From assembly GCF_048771995.1 (NCBI RefSeq), contig NC_133028.1, positions 1,766,001-1,830,000 on the forward strand: 64,000 nt of DNA, given 5' to 3'. A program made the position numbers and the translations under genes. This DNA is from Taeniopygia guttata (lineage: Eukaryota > Chordata > Aves > Passeriformes > Estrildidae). The notes beneath the pieces were generated by a model. The model ran no database searches. It saw only the letters and a program-made list of their open reading frames with translations, and had not been told where the DNA came from. This document shows positions 56,301 to 64,000 of this stretch, piece after piece; positions within the stretch are counted from its first letter, which is position 1, and each line of letters starts with the position of its first letter.

Positions 56301-59300
56301 CAGCCGGGGCCGGGCCGCGCTGGCGGCCCCCAACATTTAAAAAAATTCGCTTTTTTTACCCAAAAAATTCCCATTTCTCTCAAAATTCCCATATTTTTCC
56401 CCAAAAAATTCCCGAAAACCTGTTTTTGTCCCAAAATTCCCACTGTTTCCTCACACAACCGTGGCTTCCCGTTGTCGCCGCTGTTCCGTACCCTCGGGCA
56501 GCCGGGGCGAGGCCGCGGTGGTGGCCCCCAACATCCAAAAAAATTCGCTTTTTTTACCCAAAAAAATCCCATATTCTCCCCAAAATTCCCATATTTTTCC
56601 CCCAAAAAATTCCCGAAAACCTGTTTTTCTCCCAAAATTCCCACTGTTTCCGCACACAACCGTGGCTTCCCGTTGTTGCCGTTCTTCCCTCAGGCAGTCG
56701 CGGCCGCAAGCAGCTGCGCTGGAGGCCCCCAACATCCAAAAAAATTCTCTTTTTTTTTACGCAAGAAATTCCCATATTCTCCCCAAAATTCCCATATTTT
56801 TCCAAAAAAAATACCGAAAACCTGTTTTTCTCCCAAAATTCTCATTGTTTCCGCACACAACCGTGGCTTCTCGTTGTCGCCGTTGTTCCGTCCCCTCAGG
56901 CAGCCGGGGCCGGGCCGCGCTGGTGGCCTCCAACATCCAAAAAAATTCACTTTTTTTACGCAAAAAATTCCCATATTCTCCCCAAAAAAATCCCATATTC
57001 TCCCCAAAATTCCCATATTTTTCCCCGAAAAATTCCCGAAAACCTGTTTTTCTCCCAAAATTCCCATTATTTCCGCACACAACCGTGGCTTCCCGTTGTT
57101 GCCGTTGTTCCGTCCCCTCGGGCAGCCGGGGCCGGGCCGCGGTGGTGGCTCCCAACATCCAAAAAAATTCGCTTTTTTTACCCCAAAATTTCCAATATTC
57201 TACCCACAATTCTCATATTTTTCCCAAAATAAAATCCCGAAAACCTGTTTTTCTCCCAAAATTCCCACTGTTTCCGCACACAACCGTGGCTTCCCGTTGT
57301 TCCGTCCCCTCGGGCAGCCAGGGCCGCGCCACGCTGGTGGCTCCCAAATCCAAAAAAATTCGCATTTTTACCCCCAAAAATTTCAATTTCTCTCAAAAAA
57401 ATTCCCATTTTCCTGCCAAAATTCCCCTTTTTCGCCCAAAATTCCCATTGTTTCCGCACCCAACCGTGGCTTCCCGTTATTGCCGTTGTTCCGTCCCCTC
57501 GGGCAGCCGGGGCCGGGCCGCGCTGTTGGCCCCCAACATACAAAAAAATTCGCATTTTTCCCCAAAAAAATTCCAATTTCTCTCAAAAAAAATCCCATTT
57601 TTCCTCCAAAATTCCCATTTTCCCTGAAAAATTCCCATTTTTTTCCCCCCGAAAACCCCAAAACTTCCATTGTTTCCGCACCCAACAGCCGATTCCATTG
57701 CCGCTGTTCCCTCAGACAGCTGCAGCCGGGGCTGGGCTGCGCTGGTGGCTCCCAACATCCAAAAAAATTCCCATTTTACCGCCAAAAAAATTCAATTTCT
57801 CTCAAAAAAATTCCCATTTTCCCTCCAAAATTCCCATTTTTCGCCCAAAATTCTTATTGTTTCCGCACCCAACCGTGGCTTCCCGTTGTTGCCGTTCTTC
57901 CCTCAGGCAGTCGCAGCCGCAAGCAGCTGCGCTGGAAGCCCCCAACATCCAAAAAAATTCGCTTTTTTTACCCAAAAAAATCCCATATTCTCCCCAAAAT
58001 TCCCACATTTTTCCCCAAAAAATTCCCGAAAACCTGTTTTTCTCCCAAAATTCCCATTGTTTCCGCACACAACCGTGGCTTCCCGTTGTTGCCGCTGTTC
58101 CGTCCCCTCGGGCAGCCGGGGCCGGGTCGCGCTGGTGGCTCCCAACATCCAAAACAATTCGCTTTTTTTACGCAAAAATTTCCCATATTCTCCCCAAAAT
58201 TCCCATAGTTTTCCCAAAAAAATTCCCGAAAACCTGTTTTTCTCCCAAAATTCCCATTGTTTCCGCACACAACCGTGGCTTCCCGTTGTCGCCGCTGTTA
58301 CGTCCCCTCAGGCAGCCGGGGCCGGGCCGCGCTGGTGGCTCCCAACATCCAAAAAAATTCGCATTTTTTCCCAAAAAATCCCCATTTCTCTCAAAAAATT
58401 TCCATTTTTTTCTCCCAAAATTCCCATTTTCACTGAAAAATTCCCATTTTTTTCTCCCCGAAAACCCCAAAACTTCCATTGTTTCCGCACCCAACAGCCG
58501 ATTCCGTTGCCGCTGTTCCCTCAGACAGCTGCAGCCGGGGCTGGGCTGCGCTGGTGGCTCCCAACATCCAAAAAAATTCCCATTTTCCCCCCAAAAAAAT
58601 TCAATTTCTCTCAAAAAAAATCCCATTTTCCCTCCAAAATTCCCATTTTTCTCCCCAAATTCCCATTGTTTCCGCACACAACCGTGGCTTCTCGTTGTCG
58701 CCGCTGTTCCGTCCCCTCGGGCAGCCGGGGCCGGGCCGGGCCGCGCTGGTTGCCCCCAATAACCAAAAAAATTCGTTTTTTTTACCCAAAAAAATCCCAT
58801 ATTCTCCCCAAAATTCCCATATTTTTCCCAAAAAAAATCCCGAAAACCTGTTTTTCTCCCAAAATTCCCATTGTTTCCGCACACAGCCGTGGCTTCTCGT
58901 TGTTGCCGTTGTTCCGTCCCCTCGGGCAGCCGGGGCCGGGCCGCGCTGGTGGCTCCCAAATCCAAAAAAATTCTCTTTTTTTTAACGCAAAAAATTCCCA
59001 TATTCTCCCCAAAATTCCCGTATTTTTCCCCCAAAAATTCCCGAAAACCTGTTTTTCTCCCAAAATTCCCATTATTTCCGCACACAACCGTGGCTTCCTG
59101 TTGTTCCGTCCCCTCGGGCAGCCGGGGCGAGGCCGCGGTGGTGGCCCCCAACATCCAAAAAAATTCGCTTTTTTTACCCAAAAAAATCCCATATTCTCCC
59201 CAAAATTCCCATATTTTTCCCCCAAAAAATTCCCGAAAACCTGTTTTTCTCCCAAAATTCCCACTGTTTCCGCACACAACCGTGGCTTCCCGTTGTTGCC

Positions 59301-62300
59301 GTTCTTCCCTCAGGCAGTCGCGGCCGCAAGCAGCTGCGCTGGAGGCCTCCAACATCCAAAAAAATTCTCTTTTTTTTACGCAAAAATTTCCCATATTCTC
59401 CCCAAAATTCCCATATTTTTCCCCCAAAAATTCCCGAAAACCTGTTTTTCTCCCAAAATTCCCATTATTTCCGCACACAACCGTGGCTTCCCGTTGTTCG
59501 TCCCCTCGGGCAGCCGGGGCCGGGCCGCGCTGGTGGCCCCCAACATCCAAAAAATTTCCCATTTTTACCCCCAAAAAATTCAATTTCTCTCAAAAAAAAT
59601 CCCATTTTCCCTCCAAAATTCCCATTTTTCGCCCAAAATTCCCATTGTTTCCGCACACAACCGTGGCTTCCCGTTGTCGCCGTTGTTCCGTCCCCTCGGG
59701 CAGCCGGGGCCGCGCCGCGCTGGAGGCCCCCGCGCAGAATCAAAAATAAAAAATTCTCAATTTTTTCCCCAAAAAATTCCCAAAATTCCCCAAAAATCCC
59801 CCAAAACCCCCCACATTTCCGCCGCCAACCGTGTGTTCCCGCTCGCTGTTCCCGCAGGCAGCCGCAGCCGCAGCCGCAGCCGCAGCCGCAGCCGGGGCCG
59901 GGCCGCGCTCGAGGCCGTGGTGCGCTCGCTCGGGCCGCGCTTCCTGGCCGAGTTCCAGCGGCACCGCTGCCTGCAGGGGGCGCTGCCGGAGCCGCCCGCC
60001 GCCCGCGCCGCCCGCAAAACCCCCAAACCCGCCCCAAAACCCACCCCAAAATCCGCCCCAAAAGCCGCCCCGAAAGCCGCACCCAAGGATGGAGCCTCGC
60101 AAGCAACGGGAGCGACCCCAAAAACCGACAAGGAGGAGGAGGAGGAGGAGGATGATGAAGCGGCTGGGAAGAGTCAACCCTATAATAGGGTGAGTGTGGG
60201 GTTTGGGGAACTTATAGGGTTTGAGGGGTTCCTAGGGTTTGTGGGGTTTGGGGAATATGGAGGGTTTGGGGATTTTGGGGGTTTGTGGGGTTTGGGGAAC
60301 TTGGGGGGTTTGGGGGAGTTCCTGGGCTTTGGGGTTTTTGGGGTTTGGGGAGTCTTGGGGTTTGTGGGTTTTTGGAAATTCCTGGGGTTTGGGGAACTTA
60401 CAGGGTTTGGGGATTCCTGGGTTTTTTGGGGTTCGGGGAACTTGTGGGGATTTGGGAATTCCTGGAGTTTGTGGAGTTTGGGTATTCTTGGAGTTTGTGG
60501 GGTTTGGGGAACTTGGGGGGTTTGGGGGAGTTACTGGGCTTTGGGGTTTGTGGGGTTCGGGAGACTTGTGGGATTTGGGGATTCCTGGGGTTTGGGGTAC
60601 TTGTGGGGTTTGGGGGAGTTCCTGGGCTTTGGGGTTTTTGGGGTTTGGGGAGTCTTGGGGTTTGTGGGTTTTTGGGAATTCATGGGGTTTGGGGAACTTA
60701 GAGGGTTTGTGAATTCCTGGGGTTTGGGGAATTTGTAGAGTTTGTGGGGTTTGGGGGTTCCTAGGGTTTGTGGGGTTTGGGGAATATGGAGGGTTTGGGG
60801 ATTTTTGGGGTTTGTGGGGGTTTGGGGAACTTGGGGGGCTTGGGGGAGTTATTGGACTTTGGGGTTTGTGGGGTTTGGGGATTCCTGGGGTTTCTGGGGT
60901 TTGGGGATTCCTGGGGTTTCTGGGCTTTGGGGTACTTGTGGGGTTTGGGGGAGTTCCTGGGCTTTGGGGTTTTTGGGGTTTGGGGAGTCTTGGGGTTTGT
61001 GGGTTTTTGAGAATTCCTGGGGTTTGGGGAACTTACAGGGTTTGGGGATTCCTGGGTTTTTTGGGGTTTGGGGAACTTGTGGGGTTTTTGGGAATTCCTG
61101 GAGTTTGTAGGGTTTGGGTATTCTTGGGGTTTGGGGGGTTTGTGGGAATTCCTGGGATTTGGGGGAATTCCTCAGGTTTGTGAATTCCTGGGGTTTGGGG
61201 AATTTGTAGAGTTTGTGGGGTTTGGGGATTCCTGGGGTTTTTGGGAATTCCTGGGGTTTGGGGGGTTTGGGGAATATGGAGGGTTTGGGGATTTTTGGGG
61301 TTTGTGGGGGTTTGGGGAACTTGGGGGGTTTGGGGGAGTTCCTGGGGTTTGTGGGTTTTTGGGTTTGGGGAGTCTTGGGGTTTGTGGGTTTTTGGGAATT
61401 CCTGGAGTTTGTGGGGTTTGGGTATTCTTGGGGTTTGGGGATTCCTAGGGTATTCTGGGGGTTTGGGGGGTTTGTGGGAATTCCTGGGGTTTGAGGGGTT
61501 TGGGTATTCTTGGGGTTTGGGGGGTTTGTGGGAATTCCTGGGATTTGGGGGAATTCCTGGGGTTTGGGGGGTTTGGGGAATTTGTAGAGTTTGTGGGGTT
61601 TGGGGATTCCTGGGGTTTGTGGGAATTCCTGGGGTTTGGGGGGTTTGGGGAATATGGAGGGTTTGGGGATTTTTGAGGTTTGTGGGGGTTTGGGGAACTT
61701 GGGGGGTTTGGGGGAGTTACTGGGCTTTGGGGTTTGTGGGGTTTGGGGATTCCTGGGGTTTCTGGGGTTTGGGGTACTTGTGGGGTTTGTAGGAATTCTT
61801 GGGGTTTGAGGTTTGTGGGGTTTGGGGAGTCTTGGGGTTTGTGGGGTTTGGGGATTCCTGGGGTTTCTGCGGTTTGGGGTACTTGTGGGGTTTGGGGGAG
61901 TTCCTGGGCTTTGGGGTTTTTGGGGGTTGGGGAGTCTTGGGGTTTGTGGGTTTTTGGGAATTCCTGGGGTTTGGGGAACTTACAGGGTTTGGGGATTCCT
62001 GGGTTTTTTGGGGTTTGGGGAACTTGTGGGGTTTTTGGGAATTCCTGGAGTTTGTAGGGTTTGGGTATTCTTGGGGTTTGTGGGGTTTGGGGAACTTGGG
62101 GGGGTTTGGGGGAGTTACTGGGCTTTGGGGTTTGTGGGGTGCTGGAGACTTGTGGGATTTGGGGGTTTCTGGGGTTTGGGGAACTTGTGGGGTTTGGGGG
62201 AGTTCCTGGGCTTTGGGGTTTTTGGGGTTTGGGGAGTCTTGGGGTTTGTGGGGTTTTGGGAATTCCTGGGGTTTGGGGAACTTATAGGGTTTGGGGATTC

Positions 62301-63439
62301 CTGGGTTTTTTGGGGTTTGGGGAACTTGTGGGGGTTTTGGGAATTCCTGGGGTTTGGGGGGTTTGGGGAATTTGTAGAGTTTGTGGGGTTTGTGAATTCC
62401 TGGGGTTGTGGGAATTCCTGGGGTTTGGGGGTTTGGGTGTTCTTGGGGTTTGGGGGGTTTGGGGATTCCTGGGATTTGTGGGAATTCCTGGGGTTTGAGG
62501 GGTTTGGGGGGGTTTGGGTGTTCTTGGGGTTTGGGGGGTTTGGGGATTCCTGGGATTTGGGGGAGTTCCTGGGGTTTGTGGGGTTTTTGGGGTTTGGGGA
62601 GTCTTGAGGTTTGTGGGTTTTTTGGGAATTCCTGGGGTTTGGGGAACTTACAGGGTTTGGGGATTCCTGGGTTTTTTGGGGTTTGGGGAACTTGTGGGGT
62701 TTTTGGGAATTCCTGGAGTTTGTGGAGTTTGGGTATTCTTGGGGTTTGGGGGGTCTGTGGGAATTCCTGGGGTTTGTGGGAATTCCTGGGGTTTGTGGGT
62801 TTTTGGGGTTTGGGGAGTCTTGGGGTTTGTGGGTTTTTGGGAATTCCTGGGGTTTGGGGAACTTACTGGGTTTGAGGGTTTTGGGGGTTCCTGGGGTTTG
62901 TGGGGTTTGGGGATTCCTGGGGTGTTGGGAGGTTTGGGTATTCTTGGGGTTTGTGGGAATTCCTGGGGTTTGAGGTTTGTGGGGTTTGGGGATTCTTGGG
63001 GTTTGGGAGTTTTTGGGGGGATTCCTGGGGTTTGGGGGGTTTGGGGATTCCTGGGGTTTGTGGGGTTTGGGGATTCCTGGGGTTTGTGGGGTTTTGGGGA
63101 TTCCTGGGGTTGGTGGGAATTCCTGGGGTTCCCAAAACAATCCGGGTTTGGGGGATTTTGGGGATTTTTAGGGGTTTTTGGGAATTCTGCACTGCTGACT
63201 CATGGGATTTTTGGGGGTTGTACCCAGTCACTCGGGATTTTTGGGAATTTTTGGGAATTCTGCCCCCTCACCCCGTCTCTGTGGCCGCGCAGCTGCTGCG
63301 GGAGGAGCTGCTGAGCTGCGGGACGGTGCTGCAGATCTCGGAGCTGCCGGACTCGGGATTCTCTGAGCAGGACCTGAAGCGGCTGGTGCAGCCCTTCGGG
63401 AAGGTCAGCGACCTGATCCTGCTGCGCTCCCGCAACCAG
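39962..63439 (+). CDS. ZNF638: zinc finger protein 638 (NP220), 5' part, six coding exons, runs off the window
   Basis: ZNF638 is a nuclear-speckle, cytidine-cluster-binding protein with matrin-type zinc fingers, an RS region and RRMs. It acts as a splicing cofactor and in silencing of unintegrated retroviral DNA. Coding exons: 39962-41392, 46712-46773, 48303-48341, 51565-51878, 59858-60189, 63293-63439. All are GT-AG with matching phases, giving 775 codons here. Family blocks seen are MFSPRG.../RGPNPSG (start), [69 protein letters not shown], the finger CSLCNLECTHMK-DWILHQN, YPEWNPE, an RS region, RAALEAVV, and RRM1 QISELPDSGFSEQDLKRL. The start aligns with human MSRPRFNPRG. The remaining C-terminal half lies beyond 64 kb. 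Confidence 0.95.
41393..42825 (+). other. ZNF638 intron, unique
   Basis: Unique AT-rich intron sequence; short frames without family resemblance. No array. Confidence 0.45.
42830..43860 (+). mobile_element. CR1 LINE, 5'-truncated, about 1 kb (RT end and 3' UTR)
   Basis: The longest CR1 piece in the window. It contains the typical late-ORF2 words GTGCCCAGGTGGGACCAGCT, ATCGGTGACATGGACACCGG, CTGGAGAGGTGGGACC, GGTGAGACCCCACCTGCAGA, then CTGGAGAAGGGAAAATTCCA, AAGGCCAGGTTGGATGG and the terminus CCAACCCAAACCATTCCAGG. Frames are broken throughout; an old, inactive copy. Confidence 0.8.
43861..45300 (+). other. ZNF638 intron, unique
   Basis: Unique AT-rich intron with a TTTTTCCATGGATTTTTCCATGG micro-repeat (43985-44020) and T-rich runs (44213-44283). 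No exon recognised. Confidence 0.45.
45300..45425 (+). mobile_element. CR1 LINE 3' tail
   Basis: CCTGGAATGTCCAAATCCAGGT, TTGGAGCAACTTGGGATGAT and a CAGCCATTCCATGATGATTCC end. Confidence 0.75.
45420..45765. repeat. two small tandem duplications
   Basis: GTGGAATATTCCCAAAGAGT with its following 60 bases occurs at about 45425 and 45513. ATTCTGGGAGCCAAATTCCC with CACCATGGATTTGG occurs about three times in 45655-45760. Confidence 0.75.
45766..46711 (+). other. ZNF638 intron, unique with TTAATTGATT tract
   Basis: Mostly unique. 46455-46545 is an AT-rich TTAATTAATTGATTTAAT low-complexity tract. It ends in the pyrimidine tract and CCCCCAG acceptor of the next exon. Confidence 0.5.
46712..46773 (+). 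CDS. ZNF638: ZNF638 coding exon 2 (second half of zinc finger)
   Basis: Encodes DWILHQNNPAHLESCRRLRQ plus two bases. Supplies the two histidines that complete the matrin-type finger started in exon 1. Donor ACA|GTAAGG. Confidence 0.95.
46785..47512 (+). repeat. GGGGATCCATTGGGAATCC minisatellite
   Basis: About 38 copies of an 18-20 bp unit near TGGGGATCCATTGGGAATCC start only ten bases after the exon 2 donor. Confidence 0.92.
47512..48175 (-). mobile_element. two overlapping or adjacent CR1 3' ends
   Basis: On -, 47512-47865 reads as a CR1 3' region (CCATGGATGGGGTTGGAATT, GGAGCCAGGGAATGGCTCCC on -). 47870-48175 begins a second copy with CAACCTGGGATAAGGGAAGG and a tail at 48105-48175. Confidence 0.7.
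48303..48341 (+). CDS. ZNF638: ZNF638 coding exon 3 (39-nt micro-exon)
   Basis: Encodes the completion of Gln then YPEWNPEAHSSN plus two bases; acceptor TCATCGACAG, donor AACAG|GTACCT. Matches human YPDWNPEILPS and fits the phases on both sides. Confidence 0.92.
48535..49030 (+). repeat. TTTAATCCAGTTTTTTCCAT array
   Basis: AT-rich units of 12-20 bases such as CCAGTTTTATCCATTTTTTC, with three nearly identical copies of TTTAATCCAGATTTTTTTCA at the right end. Confidence 0.85.
49030..51515 (+). repeat. CCCAATCCCATATTCCCTTT minisatellite, 2.5 kb
   Basis: 49030-49290 has CTCATTTCCCCTTTTCCCAA units. 49290-51515 has units such as CCCATATCCCCAATCCCCA, with a higher-order repeat of about 300-350 bp containing CCCAAATCCCGTATTACCTT, which recurs at least six times (about 50010, 50320, 50690, 50940, 51155, 51425). 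Pyrimidine-rich on the transcribed strand. Confidence 0.93.
51565..51878 (+). CDS. ZNF638: ZNF638 coding exon 4 (RS-rich region)
   Basis: Encodes RHGADRKENRTPRRRSGSCSPSR... and many SRSR/SPR dipeptides, residues 511-615; acceptor GCCCCGCAG, donor CAAG|GTGACT. Corresponds to human [21 protein letters not shown]. Extremely GC-rich. The RS region targets the protein to nuclear speckles. Confidence 0.93.
51885..53105 (+). repeat. GGGAACCGGGAAATGCGGGA minisatellite
   Basis: About 95 copies of an 11-13 bp unit such as GGGAACCGGGAAATG and CGGGAACTGCGGGAACCCC, with higher-order blocks (for example CAGGAATCACGGGAACCGGG at about 52030, 52280, 52425 and 52550). Starts six bases after the RS exon donor. 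Confidence 0.93.
53105..53665 (+). repeat. GGGAATTTTGGGAATGCTCA minisatellite
   Basis: About 15 copies of a 30-40 bp unit sharing GGGAATTTTGGGAATGCTCAG and GGATTCCCAATG. Confidence 0.9.
53666..54480 (+). repeat. unique strip, then CCCCAAAAATTCCCATTTTT array
   Basis: 53700-53880 is unique, with GACTAATTAAG repeated three times. 53880-54480 is an AT-rich array of CCCAAAAATTCCCATTTTTCC units, the same words as the non-coding half of the 200-bp units that follow. Confidence 0.85.
54480..59750 (+). repeat. 27-copy exon-bearing minisatellite, unit about 200 bp, in ZNF638 intron
   Basis: Each unit has a half of AT-rich CCCAAAATTCCCATTTTTCC words and a GC-rich half. The GC-rich half copies the 3' splice site and first about 40 nt of the ZNF638 exon at 59858 (CTCAGGCAGCCGCAGCCGGG, then GCCGCGCTGG). 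Anchors lie near 54513, 54707, 54930, 55121, 55325, 55526, 55720 and so on to 59698, mean spacing about 200 bp. About 11 of 27 copies keep a TCAG|GCAG-type acceptor; the rest read TCGGGCAG or TCTGGCAG. Several subtypes form higher-order blocks. Confidence 0.93.
59858..60189 (+). CDS. ZNF638: ZNF638 coding exon 5 (RS tract, ALE-VV segment, lysine/acidic tail)
   Basis: Residues 616-726; acceptor GTTCCCGCAG, donor AGG|GTGAGT. Begins GSRSRSRSRSRGRAALEAVV, where (AGCCGC)5 is an in-frame RS hexamer expansion at 59860-59890. Then follow a PKPAPKPTPKSAPKAAPK repeat and a KTDKEEEEEEDDE acidic run. Human has RSSDRKKALEDVVQRSG here. It is taken as the real exon because only this copy continues past about 40 nt to a donor in phase. 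Confidence 0.93.
60195..63165 (+). repeat. GGGGTTTGGGGATTCCTGGG minisatellite, 3 kb
   Basis: About 150 copies of TTTGGGGATTCCTGGGGTTTG and TTTGTGGGGTTTGGGGAAC words of 18-27 bp fill the intron before the RRM exon. Higher-order repeats are clear: the stretch around GGGGGAGTTCCTGGGCTTTG, GGGGAGTCTTGGGGTTTGTG, GGGAACTTACAGGG recurs at about 60310, 60600, 60940, 61890, 62190 and 62570. Very G-rich on the transcribed strand. Confidence 0.94.
63293..63439 (+). CDS. ZNF638: ZNF638 coding exon 6 (first half of RRM1)
   Basis: Residues 727-775: LLREELLSCGTVLQISELPD then SGFSEQDLKRLVQ and PFGKVSDLILLRSRNQ. Acceptor GGCCGCGCAG, donor CAG|GTACGG; 49 codons, phase 0. Matches human VLLITELPEDG and LFQPFGKVNDVLI (beta1, alpha1, beta2 of the RRM). 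The RNP1-containing exon lies outside the window. Confidence 0.94.
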
Positions 63440-64000
63440 GTACGGGAATTTGGGAATTTGGGAATTTGGGATTGGGAATGGGGGATTGGGATTGGTGCAG
63501 CCCTTCGGGAAGGTCAGCGACCTGATCCTGCTGCGCTCCCGCAACCAGGTACGGAAAAATGGGAATTTGGGATTGGGAATGTGGGATTGGGATTGGTGCA
63601 GCCCTTCGGGAAGGTCAGCGACCTGATCCTGCTGCGCTCCCGCAACCAGGTACGGAAAAACGGGAATTTGGGAATTTGGGATTGGGAATGGGGGATTGGG
63701 ATTGGTGCAGCCCTTCGAGAAGGTCAGCGACCTGATCCTGCTGCGCTCCCGCAACCAGGTACGGGAATTTGGGAATGTGGGATTGGGATTGGGAATGGGG
63801 GATTGGGATTGGTGCAGCCCTTCGGGAAGGTCAGCGACCTGATCCTGCTGCGCTCCCGCAACCAGGTACGGGAATTTGGGAATGTGGGATTGGGATTGGG
63901 AATGGGGGATTGGGATTGGTGCAGCCCTTCGGGAAGGTCAGCGACCTGATCCTGCTGCGCTCCCGCAACCAGGTACGGGAATTTGGGATTGGGAATGGGG
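63440..64000 (+). repeat. exon-bearing minisatellite: RRM1 exon 3' end plus donor, at least five copies
   Basis: The block GTGCAG followed by the last 48 nt of the RRM1 exon and the donor GTACGG recurs with GTGCAG at 63495, 63596, 63705, 63812 and 63919 (real one at 63386; spacing 101-109 bp). The linkers are GGGAATTTGGGATTGGGAAT words. Over the 48 nt only one base differs, in the third copy (GGGAAG to GAGAAG). Each copy is bounded by AG on the left and GT on the right. The array continues past the window edge. Confidence 0.95.

Noticed and set aside
54491-60738. Giant 913-, 1171- and 1022-aa frames as a novel lysine/proline protein
   Set aside because: They arise from stop-free repeat words in all three + frames, change frame between copies and have no start context; only the exon at 59858-60189 is supported.
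63440-64000. Regular spacing of near-identical 48-nt blocks as a CRISPR array
   Set aside because: This is a eukaryotic gene; the repeated block is the coding tail of the RRM exon plus its donor, and the linkers are similar to each other and not unique spacers.

Overview
The window looks like bird nuclear DNA, most likely a songbird microchromosome. Three multi-exon vertebrate genes can be read with consistent splice phases, short CR1 LINE 3' ends typical of birds are scattered through it, and most of the remaining sequence is GC-skewed minisatellite. The gene set NAGK / PAIP2B / ZNF638 matches the order on human 2p13. From memory the chicken counterpart lies on chromosome 22, but I could not check this.

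Layout. 1-7.4 kb: no gene recognised; a CpG-rich block near 1.56-2.3 kb and about fourteen tandem arrays. 7.4-15.1 kb: NAGK (+), ten coding exons, 342 aa, complete, with a CCAAT/GC-box promoter and an AATAAA signal. 15.1-16.2 kb: array and spacer between two convergent genes. 16.2-25.8 kb: PAIP2B (-), three coding exons, 125 aa, complete, with a probable untranslated first exon in a CpG island at 25.5-26.1 kb. 26.1-32.2 kb: almost continuous arrays, no secure gene. 32.9-64 kb: ZNF638 (+), CpG-island promoter, long intron 1, and six coding exons covering the matrin-type zinc finger, the RS-rich region and the first half of RRM1. The gene runs off the right edge.

The three proteins do not form one pathway. 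NAGK salvages amino sugars, PAIP2B represses poly(A)-binding protein in translation, and ZNF638 is a nuclear RNA/DNA-binding splicing cofactor.

The most unusual feature is that minisatellites here have taken in pieces of real exons together with their splice sites. In ZNF638, about 27 imperfect copies of a roughly 200-bp unit carry the 3' splice site and first codons of the RS exon (54.48-59.75 kb). Five nearly identical copies of a roughly 107-bp unit carry the last 48 nt of the RRM1 exon plus its 5' splice site (63.44 kb to the window edge). In NAGK intron 5 a 155-bp duplication carries a copy of the 3' splice site and start of exon 6. Nearly every intron has its own private repeat family.
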